Numbered from the stretch's first letter, positions 22,851-35,200 are shown. The stretch is 64,000 bases of DNA from Gaeumannomyces sp. JS-464 (GCA_002197995.1 NGZR01000003.1:5642001-5706000); one strand, 5' to 3'. The notes: a model not told the origin generated them from the sequence alone. A program made the numbers and translations.

Positions 22851-24176
22851 CGCGCATTTTAACCGTATGTATTTTTATTGCAAATTTTTTAACTTTCGCT
22901 TGTAAACTTTACGCGTTTACAAAACCGTTTTTCGATTTAACTTTTTTAATAACGGCCGATTTTTTGCCTAGCCCGTTAACGTTAAGTTATGTAAAGCAAT
23001 TACCGCATATACGATTTTAACTTAAATGCTAACGTTATATTTTACTGGTGCGTTTTTAACAATTTTCCAGCGCCTTTTTAAATGCTTAAACGTTTGTTTA
23101 ACTATTATTTTTATCCATAAATAGCGCAAATTAAATAGTTTTTTACGGTTAACCAATAGCGCTTCCGCTTTTTTCCAATCCTACAAATAATATCAGATTT
23201 TTAAAAAAAAGCATAACGATTTTAAACCTAAAACTAAAACCGGTATTAGCGAGGTAATACCTATCCGCGGTATTTGGAATTTTTTATTTAATATTTTTCC
23301 TAATAAAGTCGAATTGTTTATAAATTTTTTAACGCCGGCTAATACGTAAATAAACGCTATATTAAATTTAACTGCTGCAAAAACGTTTTGCGAAACCCTT
23401 TTTTTCCAGTCGAACCACCGTTTTTATGCTTTGCTTTTAATAAAAGCCGAAACGTGCGTACCGTCGATTGTTTTAATACGGCCGTTTAACCCCGTGGAAA
23501 CCACCGGGTTAAATTCGACCTTTGGGTTTAACCACTCATTTAAAAGTAAACGCACAACTGTTAAATGGAACTTTTACATACCGTTTAATATTTCGTGGAA
23601 AATTTCGTTAACCGTGCTTTAAGCGATTTTAAAAAGGTAATAAGCGACTTTTTAAATAACCTTTTGCTTAACAATTAGCGAAAAAATTATTAATTTATAA
23701 GCAAGCTTTTAATATTAAGTGTTTTAAAGTCCGGGGCTAATAACTAGCTAATCCAAAAAAAAAAAGCTAAATTCCGCTTTTATTAGGCGGAATAAACAGC
23801 GAAAGCCAGTTTCGCTGCTATTTTAAAAATCGCGGGCGATATATGCGGCATACGAGTAACCACCGGCATAAATAACTGCTTTTAAAAGGCGAGGTTTGTA
23901 TTGCTTAAATAGCTTCGACTAGCGCCAGTCCTTTTTTTCCAAACGGATTTCATTAAATAAAGGATTGTGATAACAGTTACTATCACCGCCACGGTACGCA
24001 TATGCTTGTCGGGATCGGCTTTTATCGCGGGCGTTATTTGCTATTGCGAATAGCTTTTTATTTGCTAATAAATTTGCAAAAAGCACACGAACTTTTGCAG
24101 CATAGAGATCCCGCACCGCCGTTGCCGTAATCCTTTTTTTCCATCCGTAACGGTAACGATCTAAAAACAAGGGCAT
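22850..24176 (-). pseudogene. PIF/Harbinger (DDE_Tnp_4) transposase relic
   Basis: Read on the minus strand, the C-terminal half has the DDE_4 landmarks in order: IKTIDGTHVSAFIKS (first Asp), SQNVFAAVKFNIAFIYVLAG, a degraded HDS as NNS, KKLFNLRYLWIKIIVKQTF (family VIERTF, so the catalytic Glu is now Lys) and IVYAVIALHNL near the end. The N-terminal part at 23919-24176 is less damaged and stays open for 85 codons with DSNCYHNPLFNEIRLEKKDW. Stops and loss of acidic residues show it is inactive. Terminal inverted repeats were not located. Confidence 0.8.
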
Positions 24177-25560
24177 AAGCCAAGTTGGCTGGCAACTAGT
24201 ACAAATTGGGCTTAGTTTTAGCCTTAAACAACTCCTTGCAAGTTGGGTACCTTCGTTTGCCCCTTGTTAATTTCCTCTCATCGTTGCGGACAGTTATGCC
24301 CTTGTTTTGGTGCGGATCCCCTACTAAAAACGGCAAGGCGCGTCCAGATAAAATAAAAATCCCCTGTCTCTTGGCAGCCGTAACGACCGTGACGGTAACG
24401 AGCGTTACGGCCGATCAGGCCCTAAGCTGCGCTTGCCACCCGCTTATTTGAAGGGGCACCATGCCCTGACGTGCCTGACTCATGTGGATAGCTCGGACAC
24501 TTAAATTCTGCCTCTGTTGACGCCAGCACATCCTTGTTCTTGGCTGCAGATGAACCCCTCTCCCGAAGCTGCGCCGATTGCCTCGCAGCAAATGAACCTG
24601 ACTCGGTCATACTTCACCCGTATCAAGGCAAGCAGTGTTTGCCTCTCTTTCAACTCGACGGCCGTGACGCACTAGTCCCATGCCCACCATCCTGCGAGCC
24701 GCCCTGTACAATAACATGGAGCCGAGGCGAGGCAGCTGTGCTAGCAGTGATGACGGGCGTAATTTAAAAGACAGCCGACGGTATTTGCCCGAGCACTAAT
24801 CACGTAGTCATTTATTTCCAGAGCCGGGCTGGCACTAAGCATATGTTGCGGGCGAGACCTCAATGCGACTCTCGTCCAGCCGTTCGCGTCGTCCAACGAA
24901 GACCACGACTCGGCAGTTCTTCCAAGGTTTATTTCGCCTCACAGACACGAAGTGGCTTCGAGATAACGTTCGCCCAGGATATCGGGGAACGATGCGGGGA
25001 AGGAGGGGGCGGAGCAATGACAAGCGGCTTGCGGCATCTCCCTATTGCCATTAGGGTGGCTAGCATGTACCCCTGGCACCTGCAGGAACCGGTGTCGCAC
25101 GATTGGCTTTTGGTATTCAGTATACTGAGGTTAGATACGTAAATAACGGCCCACGTCGGGGTACCGACCCTACCCCCGCCCTATGCACCGACTGGGCCCC
25201 CCATGTCAAAACCCGCCCAATCAGGGTCAATTCAATAGAAAAAATCATCCCTGCACCAGAAGATACATCTGCACCGGCCAAAGCGTTCAATAACCTTTGA
25301 AGGAGGGCAGACAATCCCCAGGGACCCTGTTGTTGTCAAAGTGACCTATCCCTGGGCCGGAACTTACCCATGCCACCTACATATGCACACCGTTGTCACC
25401 GAGGCTCGAAATAGTCTCAGCCACGCTCAGGCTCGAGTTTAAAGCCGCTGAGTCAATTGGCTTATGGCGTATTATATGGCCCGTGCAATGAATTATGGAG
25501 CGGTTCGCTTTAGTTGTCATTGAAACGACAAGGATGTGGGCAAACTGTTTTTAAAAGAGG
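24177..25560. other. Mixed-GC spacer, no gene recognised
   Basis: Base composition rises here to near 50-60% GC over about 24.2-25.5 kb, between two RIPed blocks. Short open frames overlap on both strands and none has a recognisable domain, signal peptide or convincing intron structure. It may be old intergenic DNA separating the Harbinger and MULE insertions. Confidence 0.4.
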
Positions 25561-25699
25561 CTCTTCCCGGCAAACCCTCTTTTTGCTCCCCACCACCCCA
25601 CCCCGAAATCGGCGCCATGCAATTTTCTATAGGGCCCTCATATAAATAAACATGGGCTTTAATGCAGGCAGGGGCTTAATCAACAGAAGGGAAGCAAAT

Positions 25700-28352
25700 A
25701 AAAGTTATCGCCACGAGCAATTTATTAAAAAAACGATTAAAAACACGGTGTTAAGCCGCCAAATTACATAAGAAAAGTGTAATGGCACGGCGTTAAACCC
25801 GTTTATTTAGGGCTACAAAAGGGCTTAAAAACTCGCAAAAGGATTAAAAAAAACTCGCTAAAAGCCGGCGCAAGCGCTAAAAAGGGCGTGGAGGCCCTTC
25901 CGGCCGGCTTTAAAGGCAAAGCGGCCGGCGTTAAAAGCAAAATGACTAGCGTTAAAAGTAGGGGAGTGCTAAGGGTAAGCATTGGACTTTCCGCCTCGTT
26001 AGCCTCGTTACGTGCCTTTAAAAAGGCACTTAGTTCGTGTTAAAAGTAATTACGCTTTGCGCTGGCCTGTATACCTGTGCGAGCGTGGGTGCGAGGCCCT
26101 ACTGCTAGCGCCTCGTTAAACGAGCCGGCGTTTGGAAGCCGGTTTTTTTTTAACCCCGACCGGCTTTATAACCCGCAATAAAAGGTCCGTTGTAAAGCGA
26201 CTGCCCGGGTGCAGCTAAAAGTTATTTACGGCGGTGATTTGCAGGCCAAAGGCTTGCGAATTACGCTGTTAAGCTTTATGCAAGGTAATAAGCTTGTAAA
26301 GGCAAGGCAAGCCGTATTACGCACGCGTAAAGTTAATGCAAAGGTCGATATTTAAGCCGGTTGGGTGCTTGCGGGAAGGAAACGTTAATAAAGCACGGAG
26401 GTTAATCTATTCGAGGAAATTAAAGCATTATAACGAGGTTCGCAAAATTAAAACTCCCGTTTACGAACGGCCGGCGTAATCCCACTTAACGCGCGCGTAG
26501 GAAGCTTGTTAACGCTTTTTAAAAGCTGCAATTTCGTGCCCCGTTTGCCTGCAAGTTGCTTGTTTAATTTAAGCTAACGTTAATCGAAAGGAAAGGTTGT
26601 ACGTTTTAAGGGACCCGTAATTCCCTCCGACGCTGGCAATGCTAATTACGCTTTAATTAAGGTTATATTTGGTATAATAACAAGCCTATTGCTGGCGAAA
26701 AGGCTAAACGGTTTGTTACAGGTAGTTAATTAAGCTCGTTTATTTAAAAAAATTTCCTATAAGTTTATCCATAGCGTTTTTATACGTTTAGCGGTTTTTA
26801 GCATAAACGACGTGCTTTTAAAAGGTGAAAAAGCCGGCTTTAGTATGGGAAACGTCGGTAAAGTCGTGTTGGTAAGCATCCAAGCCTTAAGTAAACTAAA
26901 TCCGTCGGTAATTGTTATTAAAGGTACGTAAATCCTTTTTATTAGCCTCGTTAACCTTGTTAGCCTCGCGCTTATTAAGGCCCGGCCTGGCTTTTAACCC
27001 TCGCCAGGCCTCGTTTTGGGGGTTTTAATTAAAAGATCCCTCGAGGGCTTTCGCGGCCGCAAATTTACTCCATTTCTTTTTTATTTAAAGCATAACGTCG
27101 GCGTTTATATAATAAACGCAAAGCTGCATTTTTGCAAAGGGAAAACGAGCTTAAAAGCCAGTGCGCATGCGAGGATTTAAGGCCGTAAAAGCAACTTTAA
27201 AAGCCGGGATTTCGAAAGCTTTTAAAAAATCACGAAAGGTATTAAAAGCCAAAGGAAGGTCTTTTTCGTTTCGTTATTTATTAGCCTTTAAAAAACCGGT
27301 ATCGTTATGCGTTCGTTAGTTAGGATTACGGCCGTTAAAAGGTGCATGTTGTTACGGTTCGTTTTATAAGTAACGTCGATTTAAAAGCAATGTGGGGTTG
27401 GCTTAAAAAAAAGGGAAGCTTTTCTTATAAGCCCAAATAACGCCAGCAAAGGTGGTAGTTGTTCCTGGATCTCGCTAAAGGAAATCGGGTAGGTTAAAAG
27501 CTTTAAATACGATCTTCGGGTAATCCAACGCTTGCATTAAAACCGCGGCAAGCTTATATCCGTTAACCTCCACCTTTTTATAAGCCGCCCTATATTTGTA
27601 TAACGTTAGTAGGCTTTAAAGCACGGTAGGAAAACGGGCCCGGCAAAAGTCGAGTATCGATCGCGTGCGCACGGTAAAGTTTTTAAATAAAATGCGTAAA
27701 AACCTCCAATGCCTATTTGTAAAAACCGAAGCCTGTTAGCGAACAAAAGGCCCTATTGCGTTAGGAGGGAGGCGGCGGTGGCTTTGGTGGGTAAAAGTCG
27801 TTATTTTGGCACTTCAAAAACCTTTGTTTGTTTTAAAGCGTTGTAAAATAAAACCGTAAGTGCAGTTGGATATCTGGGAGGTGCTTGTGCGCAAACGGAA
27901 AGCCCGCGAAGCCCGCGGTCGTGGCCGGAAAAAGCACCCGGCTTTAAGCTTTTTAAAGCCCTGGGGGTCGGATTGCGATCACACGGTTGTTACGTGGATC
28001 CTTTCATTATCGAAATAGGCGCTTATAGCTTGTATAAAGGCCTTGTAAGTAGGGTAAAGGGTTAAAAAACCCCCACGGGGTTAATGGTCCAGGGGGAGCC
28101 GTCCTAGTCCGTTTGGGTGGGGGGGGGGGGGGGGGGGGGGGCTGCAGCCTCGTCGAAGGCCGGCCCAGCCTCGTTCAGCCCGGCCTCGTCGTCGCTCGAG
28201 ATCGTAATTATTTCGTTTATAGGGGTAATTGTTAAAAAATGGATTAAAAATGGCACCAAGTTTAATTTGCAGGCAAAATTACGTAGGCTGCGAAACCGGA
28301 ACGCCCAGGCGTTGCACAGGCTAAAAGTGGGGCAAAGTGCGTGTGGGAGCAA
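25700..28352 (-). pseudogene. Mutator-like (MULE/Hop-type) transposase relic
   Basis: On the minus strand an acidic, proline-rich start (28352-28104; ITISSDDE then PPPPPPP) leads into a FAR1-like DNA-binding region at about 28.0-27.8 kb (DRNPTPRALKSLK). The MULE DDE domain follows at about 27.43-27.15 kb: IDVTYKTNRNNMHLLTAVIL, RLINNETKKTFLWLL and ILACALAFKLVFPLQKCSF, matching the family pattern DxTYKTN...M.LL...G, then a TDRE/VFP block whose catalytic Asp is lost. Many RIP-type stops follow to about 25.7 kb. RIP is lighter than in the retroelements. Element termini were not identified. Confidence 0.72.
28119..28141. repeat. 23-base G homopolymer in MULE proline tract
   Basis: An uninterrupted run of 23 G. 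On the minus strand it is a C run encoding the polyproline stretch in the N-terminal part of the MULE relic. It could be an expanded Pro-codon tract or an assembly artefact. Confidence 0.9.
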
Positions 28353-29145
28353 AAAAAGTGCGTGCCTAGGAAAAGCCTTTTTAAATAAGCTTATTTCTCA
28401 ACGTGGAAACAACGCCAGTAGGCCCCCTGTGGCTGTTCATGCATATTTAGGCCTGCTTTTCAATGGATTTACATTTAGGGGCTTACGGTAACGTCATTTT
28501 ATAAAAAAAAACAACGAGCATAAACGATTAAAATAAAAGCTATTCCTAAAAATAACAATAACTTTCGATCCAGATTAAGGGTTACATGTAGTTTACAAAG
28601 GCTGCATTTACGCGACTCGTTGGCCTGATCAAATAGGTACTTTTAACGGGTCTATAGCTGTATTTATTAGGCTTTTTACAAAGGCCAGGAAGCCTTTGAA
28701 CCGGATCCGCAAACCGGTTTTCAAGCAGTTGTGTGAGGAGTTGGCCCGTGCGCCGGTGCCCTACTTCACCCACGAGAGCGTCACCCACCGGATTGTCACC
28801 TCTCTCTAAGAACACAGACAATACAGAGCTGTTTCCCTCTTTTGCAGGCGGCCTTGCGGCCGCCCTACACCTCCAACAAGTTGTCAAATTAGCATGGGAA
28901 ACTTAAAAACCCCGTTTACTATCAAACAGCCTCTAGGCTGCCTGTTTGGAGCCTAATTAAGTGGTACTAGCCGATGAATTAATTATGAAATTTATTGTGA
29001 AGTATCGTGTTAAGAGTCCGATACATAGTAGGTGGACAAAAGGGAGAGCTTAGAAAGCATATCTTTATGGGGTTAAATAAATCAGCAAACTTGTTGTTTG
29101 GAAGTGAGTGAAGCCTATCTGGATCTTCTGTTACTCAAAGAACGC
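28353..29145. other. Spacer, no gene seen
   Basis: Composition changes here from RIPed to genic. One 101-codon minus-strand open frame (28582-28887) has no recognisable domain or splice signals. Nothing else is supportable. Confidence 0.4.
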
Positions 29146-29823
29146 CTAAACTCCGGTACGCCACCTCGCGCCCGTAGCAGTGTCAAAGCCTAGAGAGTGG
29201 GAGTATCTCTTGAGTGACTGTGCTTTCAAAGCTTGGCCAGCGCATGAGAAAACCTTGTTGAAGTCAGCCCGCAGCTGTCGGGCGAGCTCTCCTCCAGACG
29301 GCTCGAACTCCCTGTGGAAATTCCTAACCGTTTCCCGTTGGTCCCAGCCGAACGTCTTTACCAGGGCCATGCCAACGATATTCTACACCGTATCAGCGAT
29401 CTCGGCTAGGAGGTCCTCCTTCCAGGCCTGCGGGTCATCGCGGCGCCGGGCGACATGCTCCGGGTCGATGAAGGCCTGCCCAACACACCTGGTGAATAAG
29501 CAGGCGAGATCGAAACTGCCCAGCCAGATGAGCATAAGATTCATCTCGAAGGGGGTAAAGCTGCCCATCGCTTCCATGCGGGCCTGGGCCGCGTCGCGGA
29601 CGACGGTCATCAGGGCCATGCACCCGACCCACATAAGCCTCTCCTTGCCAGGGTTCAGGTCCAGTTTGGGCAGCCCCGCGGCAAGCTGCTTGATGCCGTC
29701 CATGCCTCGCCAGACCAGTGGCGTGTGAGTTCTGGCGCCCAGGGACTCATCGAGGAGCTTCGTGAGCTCGCTGTTAAGGATGCCGATCTTCTCCTCCAGG
29801 ACCATAACCTCGGGTGACGGCAT
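29146..29823 (-). pseudogene. Unknown 225-aa gene broken by one TAG
   Basis: A minus-strand frame of 226 codons starting MPSPEVMVLEEKIG at 29823. It is open throughout except for one in-frame TAG at 29383-29385, after EIADTV; beyond it the same frame continues NIVGMALVKTFGWDQRETV to a stop at 29146. The product is helical and soluble-looking, with no signal peptide, and resembles the helical N-terminal parts of fungal NLR-like or HET-adjacent hypothetical proteins only in general character; no family is assigned. A CAG (Gln) to TAG change is exactly the CpA-to-TpA mutation made by RIP, and the gene is the first one beside the RIPed block. Sequencing error is the alternative. Confidence 0.5.
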
Positions 29824-30377
29824 TTGATGGGTTATCGCTGACCGTTGGTCACTGATGGCTGTTTGGTGGTTGATGGCTGGGAAGTATCGGGACTCAGGCT
29901 GTGAGGGGTAAGGTCGCTAATGGTTGGTATGTCGGGCTTCCTTATCTGTCCCGAGGATACTGGCAGCTTTTATACTTTGCCGTCCGCCATCTCTAGCGCG
30001 GTGAAAAAAGGCCCCTTCTCGACTGTGATAACCGTGTTTGTAATTATGCGGACTACAAAGCGGCGAACCGAGACGGGTGGCGGCGTCTTTGTAGCTTGGT
30101 CAAGAATGAACGAAGATCCGACTGTGGAGGGTCAAGGATGGAAAAGTCTTCATTGTGGCGGATTGATTCGGAAAATAACGACAAAGGCGCATCAATCCTG
30201 ACAATAGTATCCCTTCGGTAAGTTAGCGCTCCCTCAAGTGCGAAGTTCAGGTGGAACTCTGAGAAGGTATTTGCTGCACCAGGTAGAGGGCGGCAGTGAA
30301 GCATTCTACGAAGGGCTCAGGATCAAGGAAAAGGTGGTGGAATGGCAGAGTGTTAGAAGTAGCTGACAAGAATATAC
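29824..30377. other. Intergenic, no gene seen
   Basis: Between two minus-strand genes. It contains the presumed promoter of the 29146-29823 gene and the 3' end of the P450 gene. No RNA gene or domain was recognised. Confidence 0.4.
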
Positions 30378-31605
30378 CTAAACCATGCTTGCAATAATGG
30401 TGGAATCGCCCCCAGGCTGCACCGGGTGCTCGCCCGCCGCCCGCCTGATAAGATCTTCATGCTCTGGGCTCCTCGGCGAGATGTGAAACTTGAAATTGTT
30501 TGTGTACCTAGACGTTTTTGGATTAGCTTTTGTTTAATCGAGGTCGAGCAACCGAAATCTTCCAGCGACACAAAGGAAAAAAGGGGTGGGCAAATCTCCC
30601 AAACAGTACTCACATGATAGGACCAGGCGTCGGATGCAGACCATCCACGCCGTCCGACTCCCGCCCTTCGCCCGGCGCCAGTCGCGTAATGCTGAAACTA
30701 GCCAGGATTTGAGCAATATTGAGGAAGAGGAGGTTGTCAGCAAAGTGGCGGCCAGGACAAATCCTGCGTCCAAACCCGTACACGCCGCCCTTGGCCGGGT
30801 CCGGCTCGTCGCGAGCGGGGTCGGTAAACCTTTCCGGGTCGAAGCGGTCCGGGTCCGGGTAGACCTCTGGGTTGTGCATGAACCACCAGACGGCGGGCAT
30901 GATGCTGGCGCCCTCGGGGATGCGGTAGCCGCGGTACTCGACCTCCTCGTCGACGCGGTGCGGGATGCCCATGGGGATCACGTTCCACCAGCGCAGCGTC
31001 TCCTTGATGATGGCCTCGACGTAGGGCAGGCCGTCGCGATCCGCCGACGTCGGGAGCCGCCCGGGCCCGACGACGCGGTCGATTTCGGCCTGCGCCTTGC
31101 GCTGCACGTCCGGGTACTTGAGCATGGCCAGCGTGAAGGCCGACAGCGAGATCGAGGTCGTGTCGACGGCGGCGCCGAACAGGCTGCCCGCGGCCCAGAC
31201 GATGAGCTTCTCGTCCTCGGGCGCCACCTTGCCGTCCTCGCGCTCCGCCCTGGACTTTTGGATGAGGGCGACATGGTGCAGCCGCTGTCGATCCCGGACG
31301 CGAGCTGGTGCTGGACGAACCGATACGGCAAGTGGGCCATGTGGTTCAGCGTCTGCCTGTACGCCTTGGCCTTCCTCTTGAACGAGGCGCCGGGGAACCA
31401 GTCGGGGATGTGCTTCAGGAAGGGCATAAAATCCACGGCCCAGGAGAAGGGCTTCCCGACGTCGGAAAACTCCTCCATGGCCTGCAGGGCATTGTTAAGC
31501 ACTGGGTCCGGCCCCGAGGGGTTGACGGTGTAGCCATATGTTGTTTTAAGTATGGTAACCGACGAAGCTCTGAAGGGCAGATGTCAGTCATTTCCGCGTA
31601 ACCGC

Positions 31606-31642
<37 letters not shown>

Positions 31643-32219
31643 CACCTGGGCGAATCCTAACATACCTTTTGTAATGATTCAGTAGGTTTTTGGGATTATT
31701 CAGGATCCGCTCGAGCTGGCGGACAGACTCAATCTCCTGGGTCTTACGGTAGTTCGCCGCGGACGCCGCAGTGCCAATGGCTCCATGGAGCAGCGCGCGT
31801 TTCTGACGGAAGGCGGCGTTGTAATTGCCGAAGATGAGAGAGTTTTCGTAGCCGACCAGATCCTGGGCAAAGGGCATGAGCGGGCGGCCCGCCGTCTTGG
31901 AGGCGTTGCCCTTGCGCTCGAGCAGGTCCAATGCCACCTCCGGGTCGTGGACGAGGACGAGGGTGTTGCCCATGACGGTGACGGAACTGATCGGCCCGTA
32001 CTTGTCCTTGTGAGACATCCAGTGGGTGTACTCGACCACGCCCGGCTTGGGGAGGTCATTGAGGTTCCCCAGGAGTGGGACTGGCTTTGGGCCGGGCGGG
32101 AGAGGAAGCTTGGAGCGACCGCCCGGGCGCCGGGAGGAGATCCAGCGATGTGCGATATGGGCGCTGACCAGGAGGGTCACGAAGGCCCAAACCGGGAACG
32201 GAATGATTGCCAGCAACAT
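30378..32219 (-). CDS. Cytochrome P450, ordA/CYP-type fungal monooxygenase
   Basis: A membrane-bound heme monooxygenase of the class annotated in fungi as O-methylsterigmatocystin oxidoreductase-like. Exons (minus) are 32219-31666, 31569-30614 and 30507-30378; introns are 96 and 106 bp with GT-AG ends. Features in order are an N-terminal anchor (LLAIIPFPVWAFVTLLVSA), the hinge LPPGPKPVPLLGN, the I-helix GAAVDTTS, ExxR as KETLRW, FDPERFTDP, and the heme loop YGFGRRICPG with Cys ligand (Tyr replaces the usual first Phe). The tail is NNFKFHISPRSPEHEDLIRR. One frame loss near 31265-31285 (before ALIQKSRAERE) breaks the reading. With one base restored the CDS is 547 codons, a normal P450 length. 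The substrate is unknown, and no polyketide or terpene backbone gene is nearby. Confidence 0.85.
31570..31665 (-). other. P450 intron 1 carrying a 33-base A tract
   Basis: Sense strand GTATGT...TTCAG, 96 bp. About one third of the intron is an uninterrupted A run (T run at 31608-31640 on the plus strand). The splice joins HYKR to ASSVTILKTTYGYTV in phase, as expected for the family. Confidence 0.85.
31608..31640. repeat. 33-base T run (A run in P450 intron)
   Basis: An uninterrupted homopolymer inside P450 intron 1. Confidence 0.9.
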
Positions 32220-35200
32220 TTTGCTGTTAGATGATGGACAAGAGCGGGCCCGGCGAGGCGCTCAATGGGTGGTATGGGACGAGACAAACAGGACGAACTC
32301 TCTCCCCATCCCTCCCTGGGAGAGAGCAGCAGTTATACCATGGAAATTCCCGCTTCTTACGGGTGGGTAGGCCCGTCGGTATCGAGGCACGTCAGTCGGA
32401 GATCAGATGGTACGCTCCACCTGTCCGCTCAAGTAGGAAAGCCCTTTTCCTCTATCTTTGTTGGTTATAACCGACGGGGGAGAAAGCTTACATGCCGGGC
32501 TTTTCTTGCGGTTTTGCGGTTTTGGCATCCACCGAGATCCCTGTCTGGACGCTCTGGACAAGGATCCGGGGGGGCTACAATTTCTGTTTCTCATCCAATC
32601 TCCGCATCGCCAGGGATATGCCTCTCGAGAATGTCCTCCGTGAGACTCAGGCCGGCTAGCGCTTCAAGCGCGCAGGCGCACGTCCAATTGCAAGGGAGGA
32701 TGTGATGGGTATATTTGCACCCCTCACATGCGCGCTTCCGAGACCAGTCACCATCCTCCACCATTCAGAATTGCGACTCGGGTCCCTTGGCGAGAACACC
32801 ACCAACCACAACCACAAAATGGGGAGAAAGAGCTGGAAAATTGGGCTGAGAGGTGGCTGAAAAGGCGATGTGACCTGCTACTAGCCGCTTGGCCTAGTCC
32901 CGTCCAGTCGAGGCTCCAGATCGCCACCCGCGGTCTAGGCTCGTCTATCGCTTGGGACTGCCGGCGCAAGTGACTGAGTAGCCGAAGAGCTGGACACGTC
33001 ACCTCCCGCCTCCGTTGCTGCAGATGCTGGCTGGTGGGTTTCCAATCATAGAGTTCTTGGGCACCGTTGCCGATGGAGACAGGATACCGCCTGATCATGT
33101 TGGTTTGAACTCTAGAGGGCCCTGGCAGGAGCCCATCTGGCCGCCGTTGTGGCTATAAGAACCGTGCGGGCAGATCATGATCTGAATGGAGAATTAGCCC
33201 GCGCCGAGATCGCGTTCGGCTCAGGCTCCCCCACGCGGCGGAGAAACGCTGGTGACCGTTGGCCTCCATGTCGCCTTGAGGCTCTCGGGGCCCCACGCGA
33301 CGCGCCGCCATGTGGATGGGGTTTTCCAATCCACTCGATATCCGTCTGGGATGTGAGAAAGGGCAGGAGGAAGATTTGTTTATTACCTAAAAACAAAAAT
33401 ACAGACAGACCACTAGTGCAAACTAACGAGCTTACACTTATCAGGCGGGAACGACGGTTTCTTCGCGCATATATTGATGCAGGATAGCAAATAACAGGTG
33501 GAGATGCCAAATGTGGAGGGAGGATACCGAATGTGGGCGCAGGATGGGATTTTCGTCTCGCCGTCGAAGAAAAAACGGCCGAAAGTGCCCCGGAACGTGC
33601 TTGTTGATCGTGCCAAGAGATTCGAGTGGATGGGACACATGGCAAGCACCATTCCGACAGGCAAACCGGGCGGGAAACTGGGCATCCTGCATTCAAGGTT
33701 CGATAGATAGGTGAATAAATCCTCGGTTAGCAGATGCTGGTGCGACTCTTGAAGGTTTGTAGGATTTGACTTGACGTGTGCAGACGGGAGGGAGGCCTCG
33801 CACCCTATGGCCATTTTTCATGTTCATGCACGCGATGCTGCGTGAAGGAGTGGTGTCCATCCATCGCGGCATCACCCGGCCAAGCCCCACGGGCTGAAAA
33901 CGCTTTGACTGTGGCTCCCAGATCCTTTCAGCTCCCGCCACCAACGCAGGGTGGGAGGGCTATTGGAGCAACATGGGCCTACTACGGGGCACTATGGGGG
34001 CGCTAGTGAGGCGCGATATGGTGCTATCTGGTTCTGAACACAATGTGGCGCGTTGCAACGCTGTGCTAAACCCTCCGCAGACTGCTTTGATATCGCGGTC
34101 TCCCAAGCGGGCAGCTGAGGAGTCTTTTCAAGAAAAACCGCTAAAGCAGCCAGAGGCGGCTAACTCGTGAGGCTGAGGCTAGGCCGGCGGAAGAAAGTCA
34201 AGTAATTTATCCTTTGGCTGGCGGCGGGCTGGCTGTCGTATTACGTGACTGCGGCCTCGAGATCAGGTTGATGTCGCAGGATTGGGGAGAAGGGTGCCAA
34301 GACTCGGCAAACCGTCGCCGCGGTAATCTGATGCCAATTGTAGAGGGCACTCACTGATGCTTCACAGCTTGACGGCATGATTCCTCTCACGAAGCGGGGT
34401 TAACCGAATGGAGCGTGTGGAGGCGGTGGCTGTTGAAGCAATTCAACCGCCTCATTTTCCCCCGAGCCGGCTGGGCGGGTTAGGGTTCCACAAGAAGGAA
34501 CTTTGACTGCTCGGAATGATCAAGGATCGCAGACTCGGCTGGAAAAAACCGTGTCACGCAAAGCGCGGTTCGGTGCTGGCAGCCATCAATCTCGACATCC
34601 ATTTCTGGCAAGGTCCTCTCGATTCTGATGCCGGAAACCACGAAATCAACAACAGCTTCGTCGAATTGCCGGATGGCCATTGGAGATTCCGCAAGATCCC
34701 ACAAGACCCGCGACCCGCAAGCAGAGGTCAGCACACGATTTGCCTTGTGTTTCTTTCCCCTGTGTTACCTTTCCCTTCTTTCCCCAGGATCCATGCGGGG
34801 AACCGCACATGCATCCTGGCAAATGCGACGATTATGAGGGGGCGACTTGGCTTGGACCTGGCAAGTCTGGCTGTCCCCGCATCACGATCTGGAGAAGCCG
34901 GAGGAGTCGCTCAGGATCCGTCAATCACGATTGGCCTCCTCTCTCGTTGCGCCACTCGCAAACAGCCGCTCCAATGGGACAAGCCACGAGGGCTTGGTCG
35001 TCCGCGCTGGGTCGCTGGGTGGCCCAACTTGAATGCAGCATCGCAAGCGAGGCCATCCGGCCATCAGCACCCGCACACCGTGCTACCAGGCACGATGCAA
35101 CTCCAACTCTCCCGCCCAGCTCGGCGACGAGCCGTCACGCGATTCGCCAATCCGGCACTCGTAATATCGGATCGCGCCCGGGACCAGTCACCACTCGCCG

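Noticed and set aside
26820..26940. Pogo/Tigger (DDE_1) transposase on the plus strand (KAGFSMG, VIVIKGT)
   Set aside because: The plus-strand likeness to DETGF.MG is short; the minus-strand MULE reading covers the same block with several ordered motifs.
28117..28491. 124-codon plus-strand frame starting with polyglycine
   Set aside because: The poly-Gly comes from the G23 run; the opposite strand gives the polyproline N-terminus of the MULE relic, which fits its neighbours.
30586..31533. 315-codon plus-strand open frame
   Set aside because: It lies opposite the P450 gene, whose exons, introns and heme motif are clear on the minus strand; this is a GC-rich shadow.
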